A stretch of DNA of 64,000 nt from Prosapia bicincta (lineage: Eukaryota > Arthropoda > Insecta > Hemiptera > Cercopidae). Shown one piece after another: positions 35,578-47,686 of the stretch. The position numbers were made by a program, and so were the translations under genes. The DNA lies in the NCBI GenBank assembly GCA_036971475.1, contig JBAIZL010000002.1, forward strand, positions 355,633,082 through 355,697,081. The letters are read 5' to 3'. Under the pieces are notes generated by a model. It made no database searches. It was not told the DNA's origin and saw only the letters and a list, made by a program, of their open reading frames with translations. Every line of letters starts with the position of its first letter. The stretch's first letter is position 1.

Positions 35578-35983
35578 AAAAAATAGTGAAACCGTGAATA
35601 CTGAAATCAACTGTATATGGAAAGGACAAGATTCCGTTCCACATGAAAAATTTTTATATTAATTAAAACAACCTCTCACCACAAATTCAACAAATTTTAT
35701 TTTAACCTTATGTACATTTCGACTACAAAGTAATCATCTTCAGAGGTATTTTAACAATAATTACAGCTACACTGTACTTCCGTCTGTATTCTTCCGTCAA
35801 ATCTTGGTTCGCACTTTTTAAAAGATATTTGACACCATCATTGTTAATGTCTTAAAATCCTTCACCGTTAAGTCATGTCCTATTGAGATAATATTAGTCC
35901 GTAAGCACCACAGCACAGCAGAACAATCATATTATCTTTTGCGGCATTAAACCCCCAACATATTTCTTCTCCTTAGATAGGAA
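35578..35983 (-). pseudogene. Tigger-like fragment between direct repeats
   Basis: It matches 18,105-18,395 (AATAGTGAAACCGTGAATAC; ACTGTACTTCCGTCTG; CACCACAGCACAGCAGAACA) but is cut off before the DETGLF region. It carries an extra 93-bp unit at 35,655-35,747 that is absent from the 18-kb copy. Confidence 0.8.
35655..35747 (-). mobile_element. Solo 93-bp hammerhead-bearing insertion with ATTTT target duplication
   Basis: The Tigger copy at 18.15 kb reads AAAATTTTAACAATAATTAC. Here the same sequence is split after ATTTT, and ATTTT reappears at 35,748-35,752 before AACAATAATTAC. The inserted unit on the minus strand begins ACCT-CTGAAGA, with stem II GATTAC-TTT-GTAGTC, GAA, ATGTACAT, A and AGGT, so stem I (ACCT/AGGT) and the full core are present. 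It ends in an A/T-rich tail. It resembles one arm of the palindromic element at 29.5 kb. Confidence 0.75.
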
Positions 35984-36660
35984 AACCATAACTATTACTA
36001 AAAATTACAAAAACCTAACTTACATTAAAAATGACTTTACCAATTACATGAAGATTATTTTTGATAACTTCCACTTTCTGATTTAGATTTTTTGAAATGA
36101 ACTAAATTTTATAAAACAAATTGCTGTTAACAATAAATAAAATCCCACATTGTTAGACAATATTTCAATATTGTGTTCTTAGGCTTTAAACAAGATTTGT
36201 CTACCTACAATAAATGGTGCATATATCAGCAGTATTTATTACTTCGGTTCCATTTGAAAATGAGATATTTAACTATTCTCTTTAGCCAAACAGAAACTAA
36301 TATTGCTTTTAAAACTATAGGTAAATATATAGAGAAGAATAAATAAAGAACAGATAACTCTCTGGAACCAGAAGTCTATAAGCTGTCATGATGTTCTTGT
36401 ATAAGCCTAAGATATACTAGATGTACTGGATATTCGACATACGTTACGGTCTTTTAAGAAACTCATGTATGGTCATGTATATAGTTCTACTGTAGGGATG
36501 GATAATTAAACTATGCAAACCATATCTTAAAATCAAATGATGCTTATAATAATAACTTGAGTATTTTACATTTTGAGAGAAAATGTTATTTACTGAGATT
36601 TATTCATAAAAACCTGAATTCACACAGTCAAAATTATATAACGATTTCGATTAATCTTTT
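35984..36660 (+). repeat. Direct repeat, right copy, continuing into the dispersed repeat
   Basis: 35,984-36,168 repeats 35,393-35,577, and the stretch continues to about 36,660 in parallel with 20,330-20,900. The Tigger fragment therefore sits in a locally duplicated segment of this repeat. Confidence 0.8.
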
Positions 36661-37559
36661 GTCAAATGATAGACGATTACCTACGGGTGGTCCATTAGAG
36701 TTTTGGAGGTTTCCTACTAGTACGCCTATCAGTTATTTAAAAATAATCGTTTGAAATTTTAAACATCTCACTCCGAATAACAATCGGCCTATGGAAACAT
36801 ACTTCTTGTTCATGTATCGGCTACTGCCTTTTATCATCTTTGATCTGCCTTTTAATTTGTTATTTTCCTTACAAATGCAACTTTTTAATGCTTACCATTA
36901 TAGGAGCCTATTAACAAAAAAACATGTATGTTTATTCAAAATAAAATGGGCTAGGTGCGGAGTCTCAGAAACGTTATACTTTTCTACTGGAGTGTACTAG
37001 TACGTTCGTAAATATACATTACACAAAATTATATACATTGAACCATTCGTGAATGAAGGTTTCTGGCATTCGTTTTCGTCTTTAAATCCCCTTGATATGT
37101 AAACTATTTTTCGAAAAGGTACAGATATATTTTAATAAGTAGCCTGCAGTGTACTTTTTAAGATTTCGGTTGTTTTATCGGTAGAGCCTACTGTAATGTA
37201 TCGCGCCCTTTGTTTTGAAAAGTTAGCAAATTCGTTGTGGATCTTCACCAATAATTGTGAATTCTCTTTACTTCTGAAAGTTGTTTCTGAATATTTTATT
37301 GATGTGGATATGCTACTGTAACGGTGATAAGCAATTTATATGGAGCTGTTAAAATATTTTCTAGAATTTGGAAATGTTGATGGTCGAAGAAATACGGCCA
37401 GTTTTCGAAACTGCTCAAATTGGTATTTGGTATAGAACGAACTATAGCAAAGTAAAGGAATCGACTCTCCAAATGATAGAATTAGCATTTTTATTATATC
37501 ATCATTTTCGGAAATGAAACATATACTAATCCAAAGGAAAAATGTGGTAACAAACGTGA

Positions 37560-38248
37560 TATAATCTATAATGATAGTGACTCAAAGAAAGTATGAGCTG
37601 GAAGAGTTATTAAAACACGAAAATCTAGATACCCTTCACGTTTAGCAGGCAAAAATGGCTAATTGAAGAAAAGTGTGAGATCTGATTTAATTAATGTAAT
37701 TGAATCTGAAACTAGTTGTCACAAGCATTTACAAGACTTTCTGTTTCATAACCTAGTGCACACCTGGATGGTATTGCTCTAATTCATTCTATGCCAAATG
37801 TCATTTCGTTAAGTTTCGAAAATTTCTAGGATTTTTGTGACCACCAACGGCTCCAAGTTCTAGCAAGTATCTTAACAAATCCATCATATATTGTTTAATA
37901 TCGTTACAGTAACATACCTACCATCAGTAAAAAAATAAAGAAACCATTTTCAGAAGTAAAAGATCCAAAACAATGGGCGCGATAAATTACAGTAGGCCCT
38001 ACCTGGAAACAATCGAAATCTTATAAAGTACACTGCAGCTACTTATTAAAAATTATAACTGTACCTGTTGAAAAAATACTTTACATATCAAAAGCATTTG
38101 AAAACAAAAATTAATTCCACAAGCCTTGATTTTACCCTGCAAATGTACAAACTGTTCTAAACCATCTTCTTCGTGCTCCAAAAAGGAAAGTTCATGCTGT
38201 TTATATTATCCTTGTAAAGAGAAATGCAAAAATGATAACAAGCAATAG
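37560..38248 (+). pseudogene. Possible decayed coding remnant with Cys-rich end
   Basis: A frame near 37,600-37,700 reads VIKTRKSRYPSRLAGKNG, stop, LKKSVRSDLINVIESE. Near 38,140-38,248 another frame reads CKCTNCSKPSSSCSKKESSC, then CLYYPCKEKCK, and ends at TAG, with eight Cys in thirty residues. The spacing does not match a zinc-binding family I recognise. Stops separate the pieces. It may be the ends of a broken transposase or host gene. Confidence 0.3.
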
Positions 38249-38577
38249 TAGTTACAAATTATTTACACTGATGCCTAATCTTAGCATAATAAATAGTAAA
38301 AAACTAAAATACTGTACTTTACTTAAAGATATGATAGTTTCAATCAATAATGACATCTAAAATGTTCCTTCTAGACGTCGACGATATTCCGTATTTTAGG
38401 GTATGATCGATCCCCTATACTTTTTATTGTACTTTGAAAATCCTATATAAAATTGTGCCCTTCAGATTGCATTTAAATCTTTATAAATACATTGATCGAT
38501 CTTTCCTATTTACAAACACATTCTCACAAATAACAAATTACATCTGCTTATAAAATTAGATCGTATATAAATATCTG

Positions 38578-38579
<2 letters not shown>

Positions 38580-38622
<43 letters not shown>
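38580..38622. repeat. (TA)n microsatellite
   Basis: About 43 bp of nearly pure TA. Confidence 0.95.
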
Positions 38623-38623
<1 letters not shown>

Positions 38624-39203
38624 TATTTGGCTAAATTAGATTCCAATTATTTAAAACCAAAATATTGAGTAAATACTTTAACACACTTTTAACTTTCATT
38701 AAAATTTGACCTTATGCAAAATATCAAAGCAATTGCTGAATAACTAGTTTAATTGCAATTGACAGTCATATTTTTAGCACTTTTATATCCTGTAGCAAGA
38801 GGAAGGCAAGTAAATTTAGGAGCGTGTTACATTGAGGAAGTACAAACATAGAGTATTAATAGACTTATAGAGTACACTATCACCAGCTGAAGCCAAACTG
38901 ACGTTTTTTAGGTTATATAACCAGCAAAGGTAAATCGTTTAAATTTGTTGTTCAGAAAATACATAGTAATTTAAGAATAAAGTTAATTTTTCTCTCTTAT
39001 ATTAGTATAATTTAAATGTTTACATAAAATATTATGACATAGGCTGATGACTTAAATTTTAAAAAATTACTTTGCAAAAAACTTAGGTATTTATTTCATT
39101 ATATATGATTAAAATTATAAACCGTAGCAATTAAATTCTCTGGGAAATTCAATCTTTAAATTTAAAAACAGGATCTACCTTTCTCTCTCTAGTTCATTCT
39201 CTC

Positions 39204-39205
<2 letters not shown>

Positions 39206-39268
<63 letters not shown>
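39206..39268. repeat. (TA)n microsatellite
   Basis: About 60 bp of pure TA, preceded by a CTCTCT-rich stretch. Confidence 0.95.
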
Positions 39269-39271
<3 letters not shown>

Positions 39272-39477
39272 GATAAACAAAGACTTTCATAAAAAAGAAT
39301 ATTTTAATTTACTTCATAAATTTATTTCAAACTAAAGCTTTTCACTGATGAACAGGATCAGCATTTTCAAAACTCATTTAGTACGGTATAGTTCTGTGGC
39401 TACATTAGGATATAATTGAACATATATATTTACCAAGAAAAAATAATTTCACCTGAGAATTAATAATATATATATAT

Positions 39478-39618
39478 ATCACTTTCACTATATGTACTTA
39501 AACAGAATCTTACTTGGTATTTATGCGAGTTAACTTTCAAAGACTGGTCTTGTCTCCATCAAACTCGCATAAATACCAAGTAATATTTTTGTTTAGGTAG
39601 ATATAGTGAAAGTGATAA
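39478..39618. repeat. Foldback element with about 54-bp arms
   Basis: The left arm TATCACTTTCACTATATGTA...TACTTGGTATTTATGCGAGTT pairs with AACTCGCATAAATACCAAGTA...TATAGTGAAAGTGATA at the right. The loop is about 30 bp. TA-rich sequence flanks it, as for MITEs that target TA. Confidence 0.85.
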
Positions 39619-39648
39619 GTGAATACAAGAAAACAGTGCTGCAAAGCT

Positions 39649-39703
<55 letters not shown>
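39649..39703. repeat. (TA)n microsatellite
   Basis: About 55 bp of pure TA, 30 bp right of the foldback. Confidence 0.95.
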
Positions 39704-39707
<4 letters not shown>

Positions 39708-39709
39708 TA

Positions 39710-41895
39710 CATTTCTCTTTTAAATAAAAAAAAGATTTTGAATAAGTCAGTCAGTCAGGGTAGAAGAAACTGTTGTTTTTGCTGCGGTTGTCTTCTTTAC
39801 CATTGCCTGCAGCTTCTATCGATATCAGGGCTGATAGTAATTATCTGATAAGAAATATGGAGTATTTTCCATTAGGAAGAAGTATTATATAGTTGGGAAA
39901 TTTATAAAGTGTTGTAGCATGGAAAAATGATTTTATATAAACTAGGGAAGAGTTTTTATTGGTTTTGTTTTGGTATAAACAGAATAGGCTACACTTAAAA
40001 ATTATGTGTTTTATTAGGTAATAATGACAGTTGAAAATAAATTGCAGTATAAGATGGATTAAGGTACAGTCCCTTTGCAGATGTATGATCATGGAATTAA
40101 CGTGTGTAGTTACATACCTGAGGTAGACGGAATCTATATCGGGATAGTAAATAGGCGTCGCATGTATGAAAACGTGCAAATAAGGGTAGGTAGAATTGCG
40201 TGTGACTAAGGATACCACTGGTACTAAGAATTAAGGAGAATTATAGCATACCTGAAGCACATATACACTCAATCTGGGTGAAGAGAACTATCTACCAAAT
40301 ATTTTGTGAATCTTATATATCTATAACAATTTTCTGAAAGCTGGTAATTAAGTGCACTTCTTTCCAAAGTTACCATGATTTAGACAAGAAAGTTATCGTA
40401 ATATTAGTATATATTTGTGCGTATAAATTTGAGCAAATATTTTTGAATTTCCAGACATCTTAAAACAATTTCCGTCTTAGTTTCCGGCTTACATTTACCG
40501 CAACAGTACTATTTTTGGTTTACAACAGCAACAGATGTTGGCCACCCTAAACTTTACCTGGGTTGCTTTGTCTTCGCCAAGTGCCAAACCCTGCAAAGGG
40601 TCACAATACATATTTCACAAACTATACTTAGCTAGTCATATTTACAATTAGGCTCACATATTTTTCGCATAGGTCGGCTCACTCACACAAAGGCAAAGAA
40701 TTAAGGACGGGCCGCATTCATTCTGGGTTTTATCCTGTTCTGAGTAAAGTTTCAAAGTGTTGCCGCGAAAGTACAAGTACTTTCGTACTAGTACTTTTGT
40801 ACTAGTACACCCGGCAAAAAAGTTGACGATTCCGATTCCATACCTAGCCCTTCAATTTTTAATATAGATTTACCAATTATAAACGACGATGGCACGCCGT
40901 GACATTAAAACGGGTTAATTATAAACTATATTTTGACAGTGTTCTGTTGCATGAGAAATTAGTTGATTTAGTTATAAGTGACGGTATCTTTGCTATGTGG
41001 ATAGTTCATCTGTGTTGAGTATAATTGCGATCAGACCCACACATCAAGGTAAAGGCTTGATTATTTTTTTTAAACTACATTTTTTATACACTATAAATTT
41101 TATATTAACATAATAAATTTAAAGAAATGTTTTTAATCAATTCATTTGTTTTATCTTTATATGTTTAGTTTAGGTTTACCAAGCAATACATTTTTTTATA
41201 ACTTTATATTTTCTATATTGTAGGATAAAGTGGATTGTACGCTTTCCCTCCACTGTAATCGGCTACAGGCCCACACATTAACCACTATAACAAGTAATAA
41301 TGTTTTTGTAAAAAAACCAAATTACTAATGTTTTTTATAATCACGTATAGTAAATGTCAATGTAATAAGGATTAGCCTACAGCGCGACCAAATACAAAAT
41401 TTTCCGACCACTAAGAGATGAGGAAACTTGTTTATGTAAACAAATAACACATAATGTGAAGATAAAACTCTGAAATTCATAAGTCGTTAATAAAATTTAT
41501 CCAGTTATGTTGACTTTAATTCTGAATTCGATTAAGCAAATGGTATTTCATTAATCAATGTTTAAAGTTAAGGCAATGATTGAAAACCTAAAAATAACGG
41601 TACTTTTTTCTTTTTTGGTATAAAAAATATTAGAGTTTAAAAAAGTTATAAAAATTACATAGTGCTCGTATAATTAAACGACAAGAATAATGATGCTATT
41701 GATTTTTATTTACCTCTTTTTTGTAGTATTTAGAGGCGTTCCAACTCAATATAACGAAAAGTTATAATTTACCGTTTTGTTTCGATTAACCTACTCAATT
41801 CATTGTTTTTTAAAAGTAAAATAGTGGTGGAAACATTGCCGCTTTTAAATGAAGTATGCAAAGAACTTTTATTCATGGAAATGAAATAAGCTGTG
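39710..41895. other. Mostly unassigned stretch with a dispersed repeat at 40.5 kb
   Basis: 40,508-40,680 matches 15,860-16,040. At 40,767-40,810 a short GTAC-rich repeat (GTACTAGTACTTTTGTACTA) forms overlapping palindromes. Nothing else is recognised. Confidence 0.6.
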
Positions 41896-41949
41896 TTACT
41901 GCAAAGTGCATCATAAAACCTAATAATAAATACATACAGGCATTGATAA

Positions 41950-42450
41950 GGTGAAAGTTTTCATTTAGCAAATTACTCCTTTCAATTTAAAAAATATTAT
42001 TTCTGTTCATTATTAACAATTAATTATCTAAAAACCACAATTACATAACTTGATGTTATAAAACGTACTCAATGTATTTACAGTATTGTGTTAAAATTTT
42101 TACACATTAATGATAGGTCTTACATAATAATATTGGTACATTACTTTATGGTCACTTACAGATTAATAATATAAAAAAACCTACATAAATTATTGTTCAT
42201 ATATGTAGTCTATATCCATACGAAGTAATTTACTTTGCTCTTGAAAAAGATGACATGAGTAAATGAAAACTAGGTAGCAGGTAGGCTAAGTGAAAATCAA
42301 TATAGTATTACTGTAATTTGTTTACTGTTATCAGTAGTAAATAGTGTAAAGAACATGATTATTAAATAGTTCGGTTTTTTTAAGGAGTTAACTAATCAGG
42401 TTTGTCGTGTTGTTAGTATTTTAAGTTTTTCAAATCATAATAATAAACAG
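41950..42450 (-). repeat. Right member of the second inverted pair
   Basis: This is the reverse complement of about 33,200-33,680 with moderate divergence (GTAGTCTATATCCATA, ACTTACAGATTAATAAT, AATCAATATAGTATTACTG). Confidence 0.75.
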
Positions 42451-43021
42451 TAGATGTTAATTTTAAAGCATATATGTCTAGTTGACAGAAGTTTTTTTAA
42501 TAATAAAAATGTATAACAGAATTTGTTTATTCTTCGAATGTTCTGATTCAACTACAAATTAATTATTTTAAGCTGTTAGGTGTCTAATATTGACCTATTT
42601 ATCTATTCAAAACTACATTCTCTACATGTTTTGTATAAAATTTAGCCTATACGTAGTCTATATATTAGTAATTTAATAAAGTTATTCACTTCAAACCTAA
42701 AAGTAATTCGATTTTCGACTATAATCTTAAAAGTTTTCGTCAAATATCTTACAAGTTATAAGTAAAAGGGAAACGTTTTACTCAATTTTTGTGTTAATTA
42801 GGCTATACATAGAGCAACCTTGATTTTTCAATTTATATTTGTTGATTCCAATTTGTTGTTTTCAATTTAGTATTTGAAAAAAACTGTGATGTGCAAAGAA
42901 CTAGATTATAAATATTTGTATAAGCAATTTTTCACGAAAGTGTATAGAAAATAAGTAAATTAAAGAAGTAATCATTAAAACAATATGTCACAACAACAAC
43001 AACAAAAATTATCCTTAATCA

Positions 43022-43062
43022 AAACACATTTTCGATAACCATGTTGCCCTCGTCAGTCAATC
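43022..43062 (-). ncRNA. Weak hammerhead-like motif
   Basis: On the minus strand CTGACGA is followed by GGCAAC-ATG-GTTATC (one mismatch) and GAAA. The stem III and cleavage side are unclear. The sequence resembles termini common in Penelope-like elements. Confidence 0.35.
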
Positions 43063-43489
43063 TACACTTAACATGAATAGTCAAACAATGTTCAACATTA
43101 AATAAAAATTCAAAATTAGATTAATAAAACATATTTCTCAGATAATACAAATCTGTTTCTTATGATAAATTATCTGTGCACTTATAAAAAATATAGGCTA
43201 TATCCACATTTGACAACATTTTCATTTAAAATTAACAAAGTAGCATATTTATACAATGTAAACCTTGAATATAAATCGAGTTAAAAACAAGGAAAGTTAT
43301 TTTATTGTTGTGTCAAGAAATATAAATCAGACTCTCATCCAGACTGTGCAAGACCTAACGTCTGTCCTGGCTCTAAATAAAGCATGGCCTTGAAAAGTGT
43401 GCTAAAGTGTGTAAAGTCTGTCAGCGATTGCAGATCCATCTATTGGATGCACTCGAGAACTAAAACGCACTTTCATACGTGACAGCAAG

Positions 43490-43598
43490 TGTATAGCGAG
43501 GACCGAAAACCGAGGTCCTGGACTAAGACCTCGGTGTGTGCGAGGACAGCTCTAGGAGGTACAGGGAGTGTGTCAGGACCTCGCTTGTCGGCCCATAC
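43490..43598. repeat. GACCTCGGT-motif repeat next to (CA)n
   Basis: It reads GAAAACCGAGGTCCTGG, then AGACCTCGGTGTGTGCGAGG, then GTCAGGACCTCGCTTG, alternating orientation of the same core. It is related to 12,258-12,360 and to the 300-bp array. Confidence 0.6.
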
Positions 43599-43599
43599 A

Positions 43600-43601
43600 A
43601 A

Positions 43602-43658
<57 letters not shown>

Positions 43659-43701
43659 AAACAAACACACACACACAAACACACACACACACACACATAC
43701 A

Positions 43702-43771
<70 letters not shown>

Positions 43772-43858
43772 TAAACACACACACACACACACACACAAAC
43801 ACATACACAAGCAAATGAGCGCACAAACACACTCGCACACACACATACACACACTGAC
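43600..43858. repeat. (CA)n microsatellite
   Basis: About 260 bp of CA with minor T and AA interruptions; all six frames are open only because the repeat lacks stops. Confidence 0.97.
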
Positions 43859-44539
43859 AGAAAGTCAATAGCAAGTAAATCCAAACACATTTACCAATAG
43901 TTCTAAAGTCGAATATTTGGACTTTCAATATTCAGAATTCCTAGATGTTATAACTTTTGGATCTGGTGTGCCTGTTAGTAACCTTAAATTCACATTATTA
44001 ATAATTCATTTAATAAATATATAACACTTGTTAAATATATATCTAGTGCATGATCTGAGTGCATATCTAAAAATATGTGTGGCATAATTTTGTTATATTT
44101 TCAGTTTTGTAGAATGCTTTTGTTTATTTTAATAAAGTTGTACAGGTGGTTAACTCTGTGTTGTAAAATTCCAAAGCTCAATGCTTTGATTGTCCAAGTC
44201 TAGGTAGGCCTATACATGGCCACGCTTACCTGTACGTATGTTATATAGGTAACGATTTTCTGTTATTACCTTAGGAACAATTTTTGTTAAAAAATATACA
44301 ATTCATGATTTTCCTCACTTATGACTTTTGTGTAGACTATACATTGCCTTATATTTTTATTAGTGAAATGTGTATATGTTAAGTTTCTATAACATGCAAC
44401 AACTATTTTTTAGCACTGAATGTGTTAAAACAGTTTCATACTGTCAAAAATCAAGTCACTGTAAAATTCTACGTTTCATTTGTGTTGACAAATATGTGTT
44501 GTTTCACTTTAATGACAAATATGACACTTTGATGACAGG

Positions 44540-44618
44540 AGATCTGTAGCCGTGATTGTTTGTTGTAAGGGACAGGGTGTTGTGTTCGCAATAACACAGG
44601 TTCGATTCCTGGTTGTCG
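44540..44618 (+). repeat. tRNA-like segment, possible SINE head
   Basis: A perfect B-box-like run GGTTCGATTCC forms a T-arm (CAGG-TTCGATT-CCTG). Upstream, GTTGT-GTTCGCA-ATAAC can form an anticodon-like arm, and TAGCCGTGATTG loosely fits an A box. No acceptor stem closes, so it is not a functional tRNA. Confidence 0.4.
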
Positions 44619-44983
44619 AACTATATTACTTAGGTTTGGAAATAAAACGTTGCCGTGACCAGGAATCTACGCCATGTCCTCACCAATTTATGAACATGGC
44701 TACAGAGCCCCTAATGATTGTTATTAAATCCATAGAGTTTTATAGTGCAATCAAGCAGGGATATTAAACTAAAGTTTACATTTTTTTGAAATTAAAATCA
44801 GGTATACATTATTATTCATAACAATATTACAATAAAGAATAACCTCTTCTAATAGTTTTTTATTCCTTCGGGAATATGTGTTGTTCCTCTAAAGTATGAA
44901 TTCGAAACCACTGAACTCGCTATTAATCTCGATTCGCTGTGTCGCTTGGAACGCAAATCAACAATGGGTTAAGAGACCCACAT

Positions 44984-45172
44984 TTATTCTGCAATATTTA
45001 CCCAAGCTTGTGGAATATCATAGATTGAAAAAGGAATATTGTAAGATTTTGAATACCCTGAAATGGAATTGGAACCATCTTCAATCGATTTTATGACTAA
45101 TTTTAAACTTTCTTCAGACCATCTAGCTTGGATGGTCATCCTTTCATATTTGTATACCAACTGAAAAACCAA
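44984..45172 (-). pseudogene. pogo-type transposase N-terminal fragment (psq helix-turn-helix)
   Basis: The minus-strand frame reads ARWSEESLKLVIKSIEDGSN and then SISGYSKSYNIPFSIYD. This follows the Pipsqueak-type HTH at the start of pogo/Tigger and CENP-B-related proteins (W.ee.L..Ai..v..G..s...As..ygIP.sTl). The second HTH and the DDE domain are absent: the frame stops soon after, at 44,984. It is a relic of a pogo-superfamily element, separate from the Tigger pieces at 18 and 35.6 kb, which are too diverged to join by eye. Confidence 0.7.
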
Positions 45173-45364
45173 ATTTGGTTTAATTTTCCATTTTAAATAA
45201 TTTATTTGCTAGTTTTGTCATATGATGAATGAAGAATACATGTATAAAATATACCAGTGCTAAGTGAATAGCCATCCACTTTGCCCTATTCACTTTACCC
45301 GGCTTGCACTATTTTTAAAAAGAAGTACTGAAATAACCCACAATCGCCAAACTGGTTATATAGT

Positions 45365-45672
45365 TCATGCATTTTTTAGAGCATATATTTGATAATTGCG
45401 ATTGCACCTAAATTACTAATATTAGATCAATTCTGCAAATATAATGCGAACCTATGTTCGATTCAGCGTTATTTAAGATATTTAAATGAGAAATCCATTT
45501 TTTGTAGAAATCGCAAAATCCATGAACGTTCATGCATTTTTTAGAGCAAATATATGATAACTGCTATAGCACCTAATTTACTAATATGATATCAGTTCTG
45601 TGAACACAATGCGAATCTATGTTAGAGTCTGCGTTATTTAAGCTATTTAAATGAGAAATCCATTTTTTGTCC
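45365..45672 (+). repeat. Two-copy tandem repeat (about 167-bp period)
   Basis: Both copies begin CATGCATTTTTTAGAGCA and end AAATGAGAAATCCATTTTTT. About 140 bp is shared, with roughly 12 percent differences. Confidence 0.9.
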
Positions 45673-45674
45673 AT

Positions 45675-46731
45675 TATTAAAATAACAATATTTAACATTT
45701 TTAATAAATTAACAACGTATTAAAATAATTACGAGTTTTAAAATCCAATATCCTTGACTACATAACCCACTGATTATTTTCACATTTCCTTCCTATAACA
45801 ATAATCAAATTTTTTTATTGTGAATTGCTAAATCTTGTATTCTCTATATTCCACTAGAACTGCCTTCATAAAAAAACTGTTTTTTCGTATAATATGGGTT
45901 GAAATATCTCTCATAAATATAACATATATTAACCCGTGTTAATTCAAAATTTGACAACCGTATTTAATTAAATGATATATAAATTGCAAAAGTTATTTAC
46001 CTACCATCTTATTTAATAAAATATTATTTATCAATATTGTTTAGAACTTTGAAGTGATTGAACAACGACAAAATGTAAGCGATACGTTCGCAAACATTGC
46101 TGCTTTTTAATGTAGTTTGACCGTAACACGGTGAATGTATCAGTTTCACACTAGTTTAAAAAAATTATTCATTTACACAAAAAAATATGCACAAAATATA
46201 TACGCTTTATTAATAAATATCTACGTAAATCTACATAGAATGTGTAAAAATGGTTTTATATAAGCCTCTTTGCAAGAGTATGGTAAATTTTAAAACATAT
46301 TGTGACACAAAGTGCTACATCACAATCAGGGCAGAAATATCTAGATTCTATCATTATTTTTTTGCCTTTTGCATCAGGTGGTTGAGCACAAATTATACTT
46401 TGTTTTGTTCTTTTTGCGGTTTGTAGTAGTATCTCTGAAAAGTGACGCCCTGTTAGTCTAAGAGGTGTGTGGGTTGAGCTAGGACTTTAAAGGCTTGAAG
46501 TAGACGATACAAATTTGGAAAGGCGGTGCAATATCCTCGACTTTAATAAGTAATAATTTATTTTAAATGTTACAAAATGTTATTTTAATTTATTCACTGG
46601 AAAATATATTCTGACGTTTAAATAATTTAATTGTAATAATTAATATTAAGTAATTTAATAATTATTTTAATTAGGTTTTACATAAAATAAAAGTTTAAAA
46701 TTTAGACTCTATCGGAGTATGACCCAATTCA

Positions 46732-46735
<4 letters not shown>
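45675..46735. other. Unassigned AT-rich stretch
   Basis: No gene or repeat end recognised. Confidence 0.5.

Positions 46736-46783
<48 letters not shown>
46736..46783. repeat. (TA)n microsatellite
   Basis: About 48 bp of TA, directly left of a TIR element. Confidence 0.95.
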
Positions 46784-46786
<3 letters not shown>

Positions 46787-46799
46787 CGTTAGTTCTAGT

Positions 46800-47524
46800 A
46801 GAGCTTAAAGCTTATTTAGGAATTTTTGTACTAGATAGGAGACTGACAGGCTTACCTAATGGCAATAGTCCAAAACTGCAATCTCTTGGAAAAAAATAAA
46901 TAGACACATATAAAAACTTAGCACACTATTGAAATATTTGATCAAAAATGATCTTTGTCAATCAAAAAGAAAAAAGAAATGACTGAAGTGAACCACAGAT
47001 GTGTATAAATATCAAAATGTCACAGATTCACAGATTTATAGTTTATGATATAGTGCTATATGTGATTTGTATAAATAATAATTATTTAAAACTAGATATT
47101 AATAGTCTGTCAGAAGGAAGGTAAATTTAATTGTTAAAAATGGTAGGGGTTAGGGGGAAGGTAAAAGAAGTTTAATCTGATGTTGAGGTTAGGTGGCTCT
47201 TTAGATTTGGTGTACCACTGGTATGATACTCCCATCTTCTCAATTCTGAAGGGTTGCAATCAGGGGATGGGCCTTATTTATTTTGGTGGTATAACAACCA
47301 TTGAAAAATGTGATGTTGCGACTAGCGGCGTGTTGAGCGGTTGGCCTGTCTATGTTCATGGTTCTGTGGCCATTCATTCTGATGCTAAGACCATCCGTGG
47401 TAAGGAAATATTTCAATAGTGTGTTAAGTTTTTATATGAGTCTATTCATTTATTTCCAAGAGATTGCAGTTTAAAACTATTGCCATTAGGTAAGTATGTC
47501 AGTCTCCTATCTAGTCCAAAAATT

Positions 47525-47530
<6 letters not shown>
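46800..47530. mobile_element. Non-autonomous TIR element inserted in TA repeats
   Basis: The left end AGGAATTTTTGTACTAGATA...CCAAAACTGCAATCTCTTGG is the reverse complement of CCAAGAGATTGCAGTTTAAA...CTATCTAGTCCAAAAATTCC at 47,455-47,527. The arms are about 75 bp. The interior (46,890-47,455) has no transposase; a 79-codon frame at 47,180 is unassigned. (TA)n tracts flank both sides, which suits a TA-targeting superfamily. Confidence 0.75.

Positions 47531-47557
<27 letters not shown>
47527..47557. repeat. (TA)n microsatellite
   Basis: About 30 bp of TA between the TIR element and a Penelope-type hairpin. Confidence 0.9.
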
Positions 47558-47558
<1 letters not shown>

Positions 47559-47640
47559 TTGATACGTATTCCTTCACGGATGGAAAAATATGATGAATAG
47601 TTACTATCTGCAGTACATCCGTTCATTCTGCAGTCCATAA

Positions 47641-47686
47641 ATTCGCAGTTCCGACGTTTCGCTAGAATCTCATCCAGCATTGACGA
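47641..47686 (-). ncRNA. Hammerhead-like motif
   Basis: On the minus strand GCTGGATGAG is followed by a short hairpin segment ATTCTAG, then CGAAACGTC. The core has one extra G (CTGGATGA), so activity is doubtful. Confidence 0.4.

Noticed and set aside
39340..39395. CTGATGA near 39,332 as another hammerhead
   Set aside because: The following sequence forms a plain hairpin with the CTGAT itself and lacks GAAA and a stem III.
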